Source: Labilithrix sp. (lineage in GTDB: Bacteria; Myxococcota_A; Polyangia; Polyangiales; Polyangiaceae). From it: DNA of 64,000 nucleotides. The notes below the pieces were generated by a model. It was not told the DNA's origin. It ran no database searches and saw only the letters and a list, made by a program, of their open reading frames with translations. The number at the start of each line of letters is the position of its first letter. Positions within the stretch are counted from its first letter, which is position 1. Positions 25,978 through 34,112 of this stretch are shown here, piece after piece. The stretch is from NCBI GenBank assembly GCA_019637155.1, contig JAHBWE010000006.1, positions 124,001 to 188,000 on the forward strand, in the 5' to 3' direction. Made by a program: the position numbers and the translations under genes.

Positions 25978-26829
25978 TCAGAACGCGAAGCCGTTCGGTG
26001 AGAGCTGCGGGCGGGCGACCTTCGTGTCGTTGGCCTTCACGTGCGTGCGGGTGAGGATCGCGATGGGGATGCCGGCGCCGAGGAGGACGAGGGCGGCGGC
26101 GCCGGTGATGAAGCCGCCGAGGCGGACGTCCTTCTCGCTGTCCTTGCTGTCCCACGTCGGCGCGAGCGTGATGAGCGCGCCGCTCACGATCGCGGCGGCG
26201 GTGCCGAGCCCGATCAAGTTGGTGCCGGCGTTGTGCCACCAGAAATCGCCGGGCTGCACGTCGAGCTTCACCTCCTCGGCGCCGGGCGGCAGCGTGAACG
26301 TGCCCGACTGCGTGACCTTCTCGTCCTGATCGCCGATGCGGTACGTCGACGAACGATCGAGGAGCACCGTGCACGGCGCGACGCAGACCTGCTCCCAGCT
26401 CTTCACCTCGGCGCGGTTCGGCACCAGGAAGAGCACGCGCCCGCGGGACTCGTCCGTCTTCACGAGCCGCTCGACGATCGCGTTCTTCGGTCCCGCGTCG
26501 ACCGTGACCTTCACGCGCGCGTCGCGCTGCGGCGGCATCATCGGCGGACGCGGCGGCATCGGCGCACGCTGCGGACCCCACCCGTGCGGAGAGCGCGGAG
26601 GATGCGGAGATCGCGGAGGAGCCGGCGGCATCGGCGGCATCGGTGGATTCGGCGGCACCGGCGGCGTCGGCGACGCGTCGGCTGGAGGCGCGGACGGCGC
26701 GGGCGGCGCCGGAGGCGCGGACGGAGCCGCCGCCGGCGGAGGCGCGGGCGCCGGCGGCTCTTGCGCGGCGACGTCCGCGGCGAACACGAAGACGACACCG
26801 GCGATCCATCCCGCGAGGCGAAGCTGCAT
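25978..26829 (-). CDS. Pro-rich envelope protein with PEGA-like domain and two TM helices
   Basis: 283 residues. A signal peptide ends near DVAAQ. About 75 residues of Pro/Ala-rich linker (PPAPPAPSAPP and similar) are followed by a domain with KVTVDAGPKNAIVERL to CVAPCTVLLDRSSTYRIGDQ, recalling the PEGA-type domains of myxobacterial envelope proteins. Two hydrophobic helices and a short tail ending NGFAF close it. The function is unknown. It is convergent with rfbB, 11 bp away. Confidence 0.65.
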   Translation of the reverse strand: MQLRLAGWIAGVVFVFAADVAAQEPPAPAPPPAAAPSAPPAPPAPSAPPADASPTPPVPPNPPMPPMPPAPPRSPHPPRSPHGWGPQRAPMPPRPPMMPPQRDARVKVTVDAGPKNAIVERLVKTDESRGRVLFLVPNRAEVKSWEQVCVAPCTVLLDRSSTYRIGDQDEKVTQSGTFTLPPGAEEVKLDVQPGDFWWHNAGTNLIGLGTAAAIVSGALITLAPTWDSKDSEKDVRLGGFITGAAALVLLGAGIPIAILTRTHVKANDTKVARPQLSPNGFAF

Positions 26830-26899
26830 GCGCTCCTCACATTAGCCGCTGCGCGGTGGACGCCTAGAGGATCCCGCGCCGCGCCGCACGTCGCCGCGG

Positions 26900-29053
26900 C
26901 TACCGCGGCGGCGTGACCGCCACGTCGCCGACGTGGATCCCCAGCCGCCGCTCGTCGTCGTTCGCGCCGAGCTCGCGCGGCGAGCGGACGCTGTCGACCT
27001 CGAAGACGATCGCGAGCCTCGCCACGTCCGTCGCCGGGATCGGCACCTCGAAGGTGGCGGCGTCGAGCGTCGTCATCGGGATCGTCGCGACGCGCGCGCC
27101 GTTGACGGAGACGTCGACGACGACGCGCGGTCGGTTCGGGAACACCGCCGCGCCGGCGGTGAATCGAAGCGTCGCGCCGGCAGGCAGCGGCTCCTCGAGC
27201 GGAAGGAAGAGCGTCGCGCGCGTGGCCATGGTCCACCGGAACGTGCCCTCCGCGTGCGACCAACCGCGGCCGAGGTAGGGAGCGACCTCGTCGGTGCCGA
27301 GCCGGATCGTCGTCCCGAGCTCGTAGCGCGGGAGCGCGCTCGCGGGCGCCGGTCCGAGATCGCGCGGAGGCGACGACATCTTCGCCGAGCAGAGGTACCC
27401 GTTGCTCGGCGGCGCCCCGAACGTGACGCACGGCGCGCCCGCCTCGGCGAACCGCGGCGTCTCGAGCGGATGGACCTCGGGAGGAAAGAGGACGTAGAGC
27501 CGGCGCGGATCGATCGCCGCTCCGAGGCTCTTCGCCTCCGCGTCGCAGTCCACGACCTGCCGCGAGCTCGCGACGCCGGAGAGCCCGACGCCGCGGAGCG
27601 CCGCCATCGTCTCGATCTCGAGCTGCATCATCACGGCGTGGCCGTGGCCGTGCTCGATGCACGAGAAGCTGGGGCGGAGCGTGACGCCCTCGTGCGCGGC
27701 GACGATCGGCTCGAACAGCGACCAGTCGAGCCATCGGCGCTCCGCCTGCGCGGTGTAGCTCCGGACCCACGCGAAGTTCCCCATCCCGTCGACGAACTGG
27801 ACGAGGACGAGGACCGGCGGCACGAACGCGCTCCAGCCCAGGCGGAGGTGGCGGAACGCGAGCACCACCGTGTAGAGCGCGCCGGCGTAGGTGGGCGGCC
27901 AGATGAAGCGGCCCGAGGCGCGGAACTGCCCCACGATCCAGGAGAGCGCGCGCGGCACCGGGAGCTCGAGCAACACCTGGCCGCCCGCGGCGACCCGGTT
28001 CGAGATCGCGAAGAGCGTCATGAGGACGAGCAGCGCCGCGAGCGCCTTGTGCCGCCGGACGGCGGTGACCACGCTCGCGCGCCCGCGGATCGCGGCGATG
28101 ACGGCGAGCGCCACGAGGCCGCCGCCGAGGTAGTCGTAGCCCTCGGCGCCTTCGTCGTGCGCGAGGTCGATCGTCATCCCCTCCGGGCGCGTGCGAACGA
28201 ACGGGCTGTGCTGCGGCACGAAGAACGAGAGCAGATCGGTCGACTTGTGGCCGAAGCCCCAGTCGCTCCCGCTCGTGAGGCGCGGCCCGAAGTACCCGCA
28301 CACGATCATGACGCCCACGACGCACGCGACGGCGAGCGCCCCCGACGTCATCGCCAGCGCCGGACGCCGCGCCCCGATCCAGCGGACGAGCGTGACCCCG
28401 AAGACGAGCGCGGCCATCGCGAACAGGTACGGATGCAAGAGCAGCGCAGAGACGAGCAGCAGCGTCCACCGCGCGGCGACACGCAACCCGTCACGCGCGC
28501 GGACCGTCCTCTCGCCCGCGCGCACGTAGAGCCACAGCGCCGCGAGGATCAGGAAATGCGAATTCAGCGCGGTGTGGACGAAGCGCGTCACGAAGATCTG
28601 CATCGACACCGCGACGGCGGCGCACGCGATCTGCGCGCGGAGGTTCGCGCGAAGCGAGCGCGCGACGAGCGCCGCGAACGCGCCCTGCAGCGCGTACGAC
28701 ACGAGCTGCCACCAGCCGAGCGGGTTCAGGAGCAACGTGCGCCCGGCGTCGGGCACGAGTCCGCGCACCGCCTTCGCCGCGAGCGCGACGAGCGGGAGCG
28801 AGTCCATGTAGAGGACGTTGACGCCCTCGGGCTCCTCGAGCTTGCGCGAGAGGAGGAGGGGATAGGTCCACGGTTCCTGGACGAACTCGCGCCAGCCGAT
28901 GAGGTGGAAGCTGAAGTCGGTCGGCGGGTACTCCCAGAACGGGCTCGTCCCGAAGACGTACGCCGGCCCGAAGCCGGCGAGCGCGACGACGACGCCGAGG
29001 ATCGCCCCGAGCAGCGGCCCGCTCCGAACGAGATGCTCGAGGAGCAGCCTCAT
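26900..29053 (-). CDS. DUF6311-type multi-pass membrane protein (GT-C-like)
   Basis: 717 residues. The first about 440 carry ten or more hydrophobic helices. After helix 1 come the WEYPPTDFSFHLIGWREF motif and NVLYMDSLPLVAL, both typical of DUF6311 proteins. The C-terminal third is soluble and ends in a beta-sandwich-like domain. The layout is that of GT-C glycosyltransferases using lipid-linked donors, but the activity is unproven. It lies 16 bp after the Gfo/Idh oxidoreductase gene on the same strand. Confidence 0.75.
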   Translation of the reverse strand: MRLLLEHLVRSGPLLGAILGVVVALAGFGPAYVFGTSPFWEYPPTDFSFHLIGWREFVQEPWTYPLLLSRKLEEPEGVNVLYMDSLPLVALAAKAVRGLVPDAGRTLLLNPLGWWQLVSYALQGAFAALVARSLRANLRAQIACAAVAVSMQIFVTRFVHTALNSHFLILAALWLYVRAGERTVRARDGLRVAARWTLLLVSALLLHPYLFAMAALVFGVTLVRWIGARRPALAMTSGALAVACVVGVMIVCGYFGPRLTSGSDWGFGHKSTDLLSFFVPQHSPFVRTRPEGMTIDLAHDEGAEGYDYLGGGLVALAVIAAIRGRASVVTAVRRHKALAALLVLMTLFAISNRVAAGGQVLLELPVPRALSWIVGQFRASGRFIWPPTYAGALYTVVLAFRHLRLGWSAFVPPVLVLVQFVDGMGNFAWVRSYTAQAERRWLDWSLFEPIVAAHEGVTLRPSFSCIEHGHGHAVMMQLEIETMAALRGVGLSGVASSRQVVDCDAEAKSLGAAIDPRRLYVLFPPEVHPLETPRFAEAGAPCVTFGAPPSNGYLCSAKMSSPPRDLGPAPASALPRYELGTTIRLGTDEVAPYLGRGWSHAEGTFRWTMATRATLFLPLEEPLPAGATLRFTAGAAVFPNRPRVVVDVSVNGARVATIPMTTLDAATFEVPIPATDVARLAIVFEVDSVRSPRELGANDDERRLGIHVGDVAVTPPR

Positions 29054-29069
29054 CCCATCGGCGCGACGA

Positions 29070-30140
29070 TCAAACCCACTCGGCGTCGAGGGTGGGGAGC
29101 TCTGCGGCGGTCTCGACGCTCGGCGCGCCGGGCGCGATGCTCCGCGGACGCGCGCGCGCCGCCTCGACCTTGATCGCGCGCTCGGCGAGGAGCACGGCCG
29201 CGAGCGCGTCGCTGCCGGTGCAGAGCTCCCCCGCCTCCGCGCCGTCGAGGAACGCCTTGAACTGCTGCGCCTGCGCGCGGAGCGGCTCCAGCTTCTGCAC
29301 CCCGAACTGCACGCGATCGGTCGTCCGGTAAAGCTCCTGCAGGACGTCGAAGCTCGGCGTCGTCGGGGCGATCCCCTTGAGGAGGCTCCCGCCGAGGAGC
29401 TCGCACGTCTGGAGGATGTAGTCGACGAAGCAGACGCCGCGCGTGCCGGTGACGCGCACGCTCCGGATCTTCGACGGCGTGATCCAGTTCACGTGGACGC
29501 TCGCGCTCGCGCCCGACGCGGCGCCGAGCAGGATCTCGGCGGTGTCGAAGACGCCCTCGCGCCAGGTGACGTGGCAGGTCGAGTGCTCGACCTTGAGCGG
29601 ACCGATCAAGCTGCGGAGCACGTCGATGTCGTGGACCGCGAGATCGAGGAGCACGTTGTTGCCGTCGAGGAGCGTCTCCGGGTAGCCGCCGACGCGCGTG
29701 AACGCGAAGTGGATCGGCGTCCCGAGCCAGCCCTCGCGGATCACCTCGCGGAGCTTCCGCACCGCGGGGTTGAAGCGCTCGACGTGGCCGACGGCGAGCT
29801 TCACGCCCTTCGCGCGCGCGGCCTCGATGACGCCGAGGCCGTGCTCGTACGAGCTCGCGACCGGCTTCTCGACGAGGAGGTGCTTGCCCGCTGCGATGAG
29901 CTCGAGCGCGAGCGCGTTGTGGGTCGCGGTCGGCGTCGCGATGACCGCCGCCGCGTAGTCCACCTTCGCGAGCTCCGCGGTCGTGCGCAGGAACGGGATC
30001 GCGCCGAGGTCGGCCGGCGGCGTCGCGTTCGCGTCGACGACGGCGGCGAGCTCGAAGCCCGGCGTGTCGCGCAGCACGCGGAGGTGATTGCGCCCCATGC
30101 GCCCGAGTCCGACGAGCACGATCTTGGTCTTCGCGGCCAC
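29070..30140 (-). CDS. Gfo/Idh/MocA-family oxidoreductase (sugar-nucleotide dehydrogenase-like)
   Basis: 356 residues from GTG 30140, which has AAAGGA just upstream on the minus strand; the open frame continues further without homology. The Rossmann motif is VGLGRMGRNHLRVL, and the family signatures EKPVASS and the catalytic-site HDIDVLRSL are present. Such enzymes oxidise or reduce sugar rings with NAD(P), as WbpB does in diacetamido-uronic acid synthesis. With the DegT aminotransferase and hexapeptide acetyltransferase (36.9-38.5 kb) it could make a 3-amino or acetamido sugar; that is inference. Confidence 0.85.
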   Translation of the reverse strand: MAAKTKIVLVGLGRMGRNHLRVLRDTPGFELAAVVDANATPPADLGAIPFLRTTAELAKVDYAAAVIATPTATHNALALELIAAGKHLLVEKPVASSYEHGLGVIEAARAKGVKLAVGHVERFNPAVRKLREVIREGWLGTPIHFAFTRVGGYPETLLDGNNVLLDLAVHDIDVLRSLIGPLKVEHSTCHVTWREGVFDTAEILLGAASGASASVHVNWITPSKIRSVRVTGTRGVCFVDYILQTCELLGGSLLKGIAPTTPSFDVLQELYRTTDRVQFGVQKLEPLRAQAQQFKAFLDGAEAGELCTGSDALAAVLLAERAIKVEAARARPRSIAPGAPSVETAAELPTLDAEWV

Positions 30141-30258
30141 GACAGGTTCCTTTCTCGAGTCGGCGTACCGATGGCCTCCTCTAGTACGACGGGCCGCCAT
30201 TGACCAGCGGCCCTCTGGTATTTGACGCCTCCCGCGATCGCAGGTACCCGCCCACGAA
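30141..30258. promoter_or_regulatory. Divergent promoter region, oxidoreductase / flippase-like gene
   Basis: A 118-bp gap between divergent genes. TTGACC at 30200-30205 on the plus strand is -35-like, but no matching -10 lies 16-18 bases downstream. On the minus strand TACTAG near 30180-30186 is -10-like. Confidence 0.3.
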
Positions 30259-31254
30259 GTGGAGGCGAAGAAACCGCAGCGCTCCGCTCGTTCGACGCTG
30301 CTCTTCGTCGCGAAGATCGCCGTCGCGTCGGCGCTCATCGGCTGGCTCGTGAAGAGCCGCACGCTCGACTTCGGCGCGCTCGGCATCTTCTTCCGCCGCC
30401 CGCTCCTGCTCGTCCTCGACCTCGCGCTGTTCGGCTTCGGCGTGGTGATCGCGTCGCTCCGCTACCGCGTGCTCCTCGGGCTCGCCGGGATCCGGTTCCC
30501 CCTCGCGCGGCTGATCCAGCTCCAGCTCACGGCCGTCTTCTTCAACGTCGTGATCCCCGGGAGCGTGGGCGGCGACGTCGTGAAGGCGCTCTACGTCGCG
30601 CGCGAGGTCGCGCCGCTGAAGCGCACGACGCTCCTCCTCATCGCGTTCGTCGAGCGCCTCCTCGGCCTCGCCGGCCTCATCGTGATCGCGACGCTCGTGA
30701 CGCTCGTCCGCTTCCCCACGCTCTTCGGCGACCCGCTCCTCCGGCCCACGGCGACGACGGTGCTCACGCTCGGCGCGGGGACGGTGCTCGGCGCGGGCGC
30801 GTTCCTCCTCTTCATCCGCGTCGGCGGCGCGCGGCTCGAGAGCTGGACGAGCGGCCCGTCGGCGATCTCGAAGGTCCTGAACCAGCTCGTCGCCGCGACG
30901 CGCTTGCTCGTGTCGGGGCCGCGGGAGCTCGTCGTCGCGCTCGGCCTCTCGATGACGATGCACGCGGCGGGGATGGCGTTCTTCACGCTCCTCACGGTGA
31001 GCATCACCGGACAGGACGTCGCCTACGCGACGGTGGCGACGGTGTTCCCGCTCGGCGTCCTGACGATGGTGCTGCCGGTCGCGCCGGCCGGGCTCGGCGT
31101 CGCGCACGTCGCGTTCGAGCGCCTCTTCTCCGCGGTCGGCCTCACCGGCGGCGCCACCGTGTTCAACGTCTACCTCCTCGGATCGATCACGCCCTCGCTC
31201 CTCGGGGTCTTCCCGTACCTCGCGCTCAAGCGGCGCGGTGAGCTGCCGACCTGA
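30259..31254 (+). CDS. AglD/MprF-type (LPG synthase TM region) membrane protein
   Basis: 331 residues from GTG 30259, with about eight transmembrane helices. Family signatures include SLRYRVLL, the FFNVVIPGSVGGDVVKAL block and PVAPAGLGVAHVAFERLF near the end, all characteristic of the UPF0104/LPG synthase TM family. Members include the flippase part of MprF and archaeal AglD; many bacterial ones act in lipid or glycolipid translocation. No synthase domain is fused. The position among GT-C and GT2 genes suggests a role in surface glycan assembly. Confidence 0.82.
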   Translation: MEAKKPQRSARSTLLFVAKIAVASALIGWLVKSRTLDFGALGIFFRRPLLLVLDLALFGFGVVIASLRYRVLLGLAGIRFPLARLIQLQLTAVFFNVVIPGSVGGDVVKALYVAREVAPLKRTTLLLIAFVERLLGLAGLIVIATLVTLVRFPTLFGDPLLRPTATTVLTLGAGTVLGAGAFLLFIRVGGARLESWTSGPSAISKVLNQLVAATRLLVSGPRELVVALGLSMTMHAAGMAFFTLLTVSITGQDVAYATVATVFPLGVLTMVLPVAPAGLGVAHVAFERLFSAVGLTGGATVFNVYLLGSITPSLLGVFPYLALKRRGELPT

Positions 31255-31286
31255 CGCCGGAGCCGCATGCTAGGCTGCGCGGCCCC

Positions 31287-33128
31287 ATGCCGGCGCCGAG
31301 CAGAGCGAGGATCACGCCCGCGGCCGTCGCGGTCGCGCTCGTCGCCGCCTTCGCCTCGATCTGCGCGCTCGTGTGGATGCGGGCCGCAGCGCGGATGGCG
31401 ACGCATGGCTTCGACGTCAGCGACGAAGGCAACTACGTCCTCGCGTACCGCTGGTGGAGCGTCAACCACCGCACCTATACCGGCAACCAGTACCTCTACG
31501 GCCCGGTCTTCCAGCTCCTCGGCTGGAGCATCCCGAAGCTCCGCCTCTTTCGCGTGTTCACGATCGTCGCGGCGCACGGGGTCTTCGGGCTCGCGTTCAT
31601 GCGGTGGCTGCGTCTTCGTCGTCCGCTCGCGCCGAAGACGCCGCTCTGGGAGCTCGCCGGCGTCGCCGCGATCCTCGCCGCGGGCGGGATGACGTGCGCG
31701 TGGCTCCCATTGAGCCCCGGCTACAACGACGTGTCCCTCCTCGGCGCGGTGCTCGCGACCGCCTTCGTCCTCCGCCTCGCGACGCTCGTGGAGCGCGGCG
31801 CGCCGATCCCGTTCTGGCTCCCCGCCGCGTTCGGTCCGCTCGTCGTGATGATGGCGCTCGCGAAGTGGGCGTCCACCGCGGCGATCCTGGGGCCGAACCT
31901 CCTCGTCGCCGTCCTCACCGTGCTCTCCGCGCGCGGTCTTCGCGGCGGCGCGCGCGACGTCCTTCGCCTCTTCGCGTGGACGCTCGCGGGGGCCGGCGTC
32001 TTCTTGCTCTTCTTCAACCTCTTCATCGTCCGGCTCGACAAGGTCATGCCGGAGGTCCTCGAGGTGAACCGGATCCTGATGAAGAAGGGGAACCCGCCGA
32101 AGGTCCTCCTCCAGATGTACTGGGACACGAGCGTCGCGCTGCTGAAGCTCACGGTCGATCGCTACGAGCTCCTCCTCGTCGCGGCGGCGGTCGTCGTGGT
32201 GGGGCGGAGCCGCGGCGCGCAGATCGTCACCGGCCTCCTCGCCGCCGCGGCGCTCTCGCGCGCGTACACCCGCGCCGAGGAGAGCGCCGGCCTCGTCGGC
32301 GGGACGTTGAACCTGAGCCGCTACGCGGTGACGCCGCACGCGATCGCGCTCGCGGCCCTCGCGCTCGGCGTCACCGCGCTCCTCGTCGGCTGGATCGCGC
32401 GGCGGCGCATGCCCTCCCTCTGCCGCGAGTCTCCGCGCGGCTTCCTCGTGCTCGGTCTCCTCGCGGTCCTCCCGATCACGCACGGGCTCGGCACCGGCAA
32501 CTACCTCTACGTGATGATCGTGAACGGCTTCGCGGGGTGGATGGCGATCATGATCGCGATCGCGACCGGGATCGAGACGGCGCCGCTCGTCGCGCGGCTC
32601 ATGGCGCTCGTCATCGCCGGCGGCGGCGTCACCTCCTCGGCCGTGATCGCGAAGAGCGGCATCCTCGAGCATCCCTACCGGACCGACACGTTCGAGCGGA
32701 CGACGACGATCGCGGAGGGCGTCCCCGCGCTCGCGGGGGTGAAGCTCCGCCCCGACGTCGCGGCGCGCTTCAGCCTCCTCCATCGCGCGGTCGAGCCGTA
32801 CGTCCGCGAGCCGGGGCGCGCGATGATGGGCTTCGACGAGATCTCCGGCGTCGTCGTCGCGCTGGACGGCCGCGTGGTCGGCGAGTCGTGGGCGGCCGGC
32901 GGCGACTGGGAGCGCACCGCCGACGGCCTCCGCGCCTCGTGCCGCGACGGACACCCGTGGTGGGAAGGCCGTCCGCCGGTCCTCGTTTTCGGCCGCGCCG
33001 TGAGCGACGTCGAGCGCCGCGCGCTCAAAGACTGCGGCCTCGACTTCGCGACGGACTACCGCCTCCTCGCGCCGGCGGGGCAGACCGGCGGCTACGCGAT
33101 CTACGTCCCCGCGCGCGAAGGGCTCTGA
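31287..33128 (+). CDS. Multi-pass membrane protein, GT-C glycosyltransferase-like
   Basis: 613 residues with about ten hydrophobic helices and a soluble C-terminal stretch of about 130 residues. After the first helix comes GFDVSDEGNYVLAYRWW, placing an Asp-Glu pair in the first outer loop as in GT-C enzymes, followed by NQYLYGPVFQLLGW. The donor would be polyprenyl-phosphate sugar; the acceptor is unknown. The start is ATG 31287, 32 bp after the AglD-like gene, so the two may be co-transcribed. Confidence 0.68.
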   Translation: MPAPSRARITPAAVAVALVAAFASICALVWMRAAARMATHGFDVSDEGNYVLAYRWWSVNHRTYTGNQYLYGPVFQLLGWSIPKLRLFRVFTIVAAHGVFGLAFMRWLRLRRPLAPKTPLWELAGVAAILAAGGMTCAWLPLSPGYNDVSLLGAVLATAFVLRLATLVERGAPIPFWLPAAFGPLVVMMALAKWASTAAILGPNLLVAVLTVLSARGLRGGARDVLRLFAWTLAGAGVFLLFFNLFIVRLDKVMPEVLEVNRILMKKGNPPKVLLQMYWDTSVALLKLTVDRYELLLVAAAVVVVGRSRGAQIVTGLLAAAALSRAYTRAEESAGLVGGTLNLSRYAVTPHAIALAALALGVTALLVGWIARRRMPSLCRESPRGFLVLGLLAVLPITHGLGTGNYLYVMIVNGFAGWMAIMIAIATGIETAPLVARLMALVIAGGGVTSSAVIAKSGILEHPYRTDTFERTTTIAEGVPALAGVKLRPDVAARFSLLHRAVEPYVREPGRAMMGFDEISGVVVALDGRVVGESWAAGGDWERTADGLRASCRDGHPWWEGRPPVLVFGRAVSDVERRALKDCGLDFATDYRLLAPAGQTGGYAIYVPAREGL

Positions 33129-33131
33129 CCG

Positions 33132-34112
33132 CTAGGTGAGCTCGGCGTAGCGCGGGAGAGCGCGACGGCGCCGCGCGCCGAGGCCGTGCGCGGGCAGCCG
33201 CGCGCAGCCCGGCTTCGGGGCGGCGAGGCGCGCGGTCTTCAGCTGCATGTAGATCGCAGGTAGCTCCTCGAAGCGCTCGAACGGGACGCCGCCCTCGGCG
33301 AACGAGCACGAGAGGACGCGCCGGTCCGAGGTGACGCTGAGGAAGAGCGCGCCCGCGCGGCAGTCGGGATCGAAGAAGAGCTGCGGCGCGTTGGGCAAGC
33401 GGGTCGACCAGCAGACGTCGACCTTGAGCTGCATCCGGCCCTCGAAGTGGTCGTGGCAACGGACGAGGCCCTCGTCGAGCGCGCGGAGCTCCTTCGGCGA
33501 GAGGTGGAGCGCCTCTTCGCCCTTGTACGAGAGGAGGAGGACGTCGCGGACGCCGCGCGCGGACCACGCGAGGAGGTCGGCGTCGAGCGTGCGGAGGCGC
33601 GCCGGCGTGACGAGGTAGTTCAGGCCGAAGCGAACGCGCCGCGCGACGAGCCGATCGATCGCGCCGTCGAGGTCTTCGTCGTCGTAGACCGAGAGCTGGA
33701 TCTGCCCGACCGAGCCGCGGATCGCGTCGAGGAGCTCGTCGGTCAGGCGCGTGCCGTTCGTCGTGAAGTTGATCGCGAGGCCGGTCTCCGCCCATAGCCG
33801 GCGCACGAGGTCGGGGAACTTCGGAAAGACGGTGGGCTCCCCGCCGCCGAGCGCGAGCTCGAGGACGCCCCACCGCGTGAGGAACCCTCCGAACGCGAGG
33901 ACCTCGTCGAACGTCCACGCGCTCCGCGCCTCCAGCGGGCGGTAGCAGAAGCCGCACGTCTTGTTGCACGCGTTCGTGAGCGCCATCTGCACGACCCGCG
34001 GCGCGGTCTGGACCGCGTCCCTCGTCTCGTCGCCGCGGACGAGGACGTTCTTGCCGGTGTCGCGATCGAAGAGGAGGACCGCCCCGTCGAGGTCGAGCCT
34101 TCGCGCCGTCAT
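33132..34112 (-). CDS. Radical SAM protein with SPASM-like C-terminal cysteines
   Basis: 326 residues from ATG 34112, overlapping the upstream stop (ATGA). The [4Fe-4S] motif is CNKTCGFC (Cys49, Cys53, Cys56), and GGGEPT is the SAM-binding GGE motif. The C-terminal part has Cys234, Cys251, Cys269 and Cys303, with CRAG and VLSC spaced like a SPASM/Twitch auxiliary cluster. Such enzymes modify peptides or small metabolites by radical chemistry. The substrate is unknown. It is the last gene of a six-gene sugar operon and is coupled to a propeller protein that begins with a Cys/Ser/Asn-rich motif. Confidence 0.85.
   Translation of the reverse strand: MTARRLDLDGAVLLFDRDTGKNVLVRGDETRDAVQTAPRVVQMALTNACNKTCGFCYRPLEARSAWTFDEVLAFGGFLTRWGVLELALGGGEPTVFPKFPDLVRRLWAETGLAINFTTNGTRLTDELLDAIRGSVGQIQLSVYDDEDLDGAIDRLVARRVRFGLNYLVTPARLRTLDADLLAWSARGVRDVLLLSYKGEEALHLSPKELRALDEGLVRCHDHFEGRMQLKVDVCWSTRLPNAPQLFFDPDCRAGALFLSVTSDRRVLSCSFAEGGVPFERFEELPAIYMQLKTARLAAPKPGCARLPAHGLGARRRRALPRYAELT

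Noticed and set aside
30200..30228. TTGACC -35 box for the AglD-like gene
   Set aside because: No acceptable -10 box lies 15-19 bases downstream.
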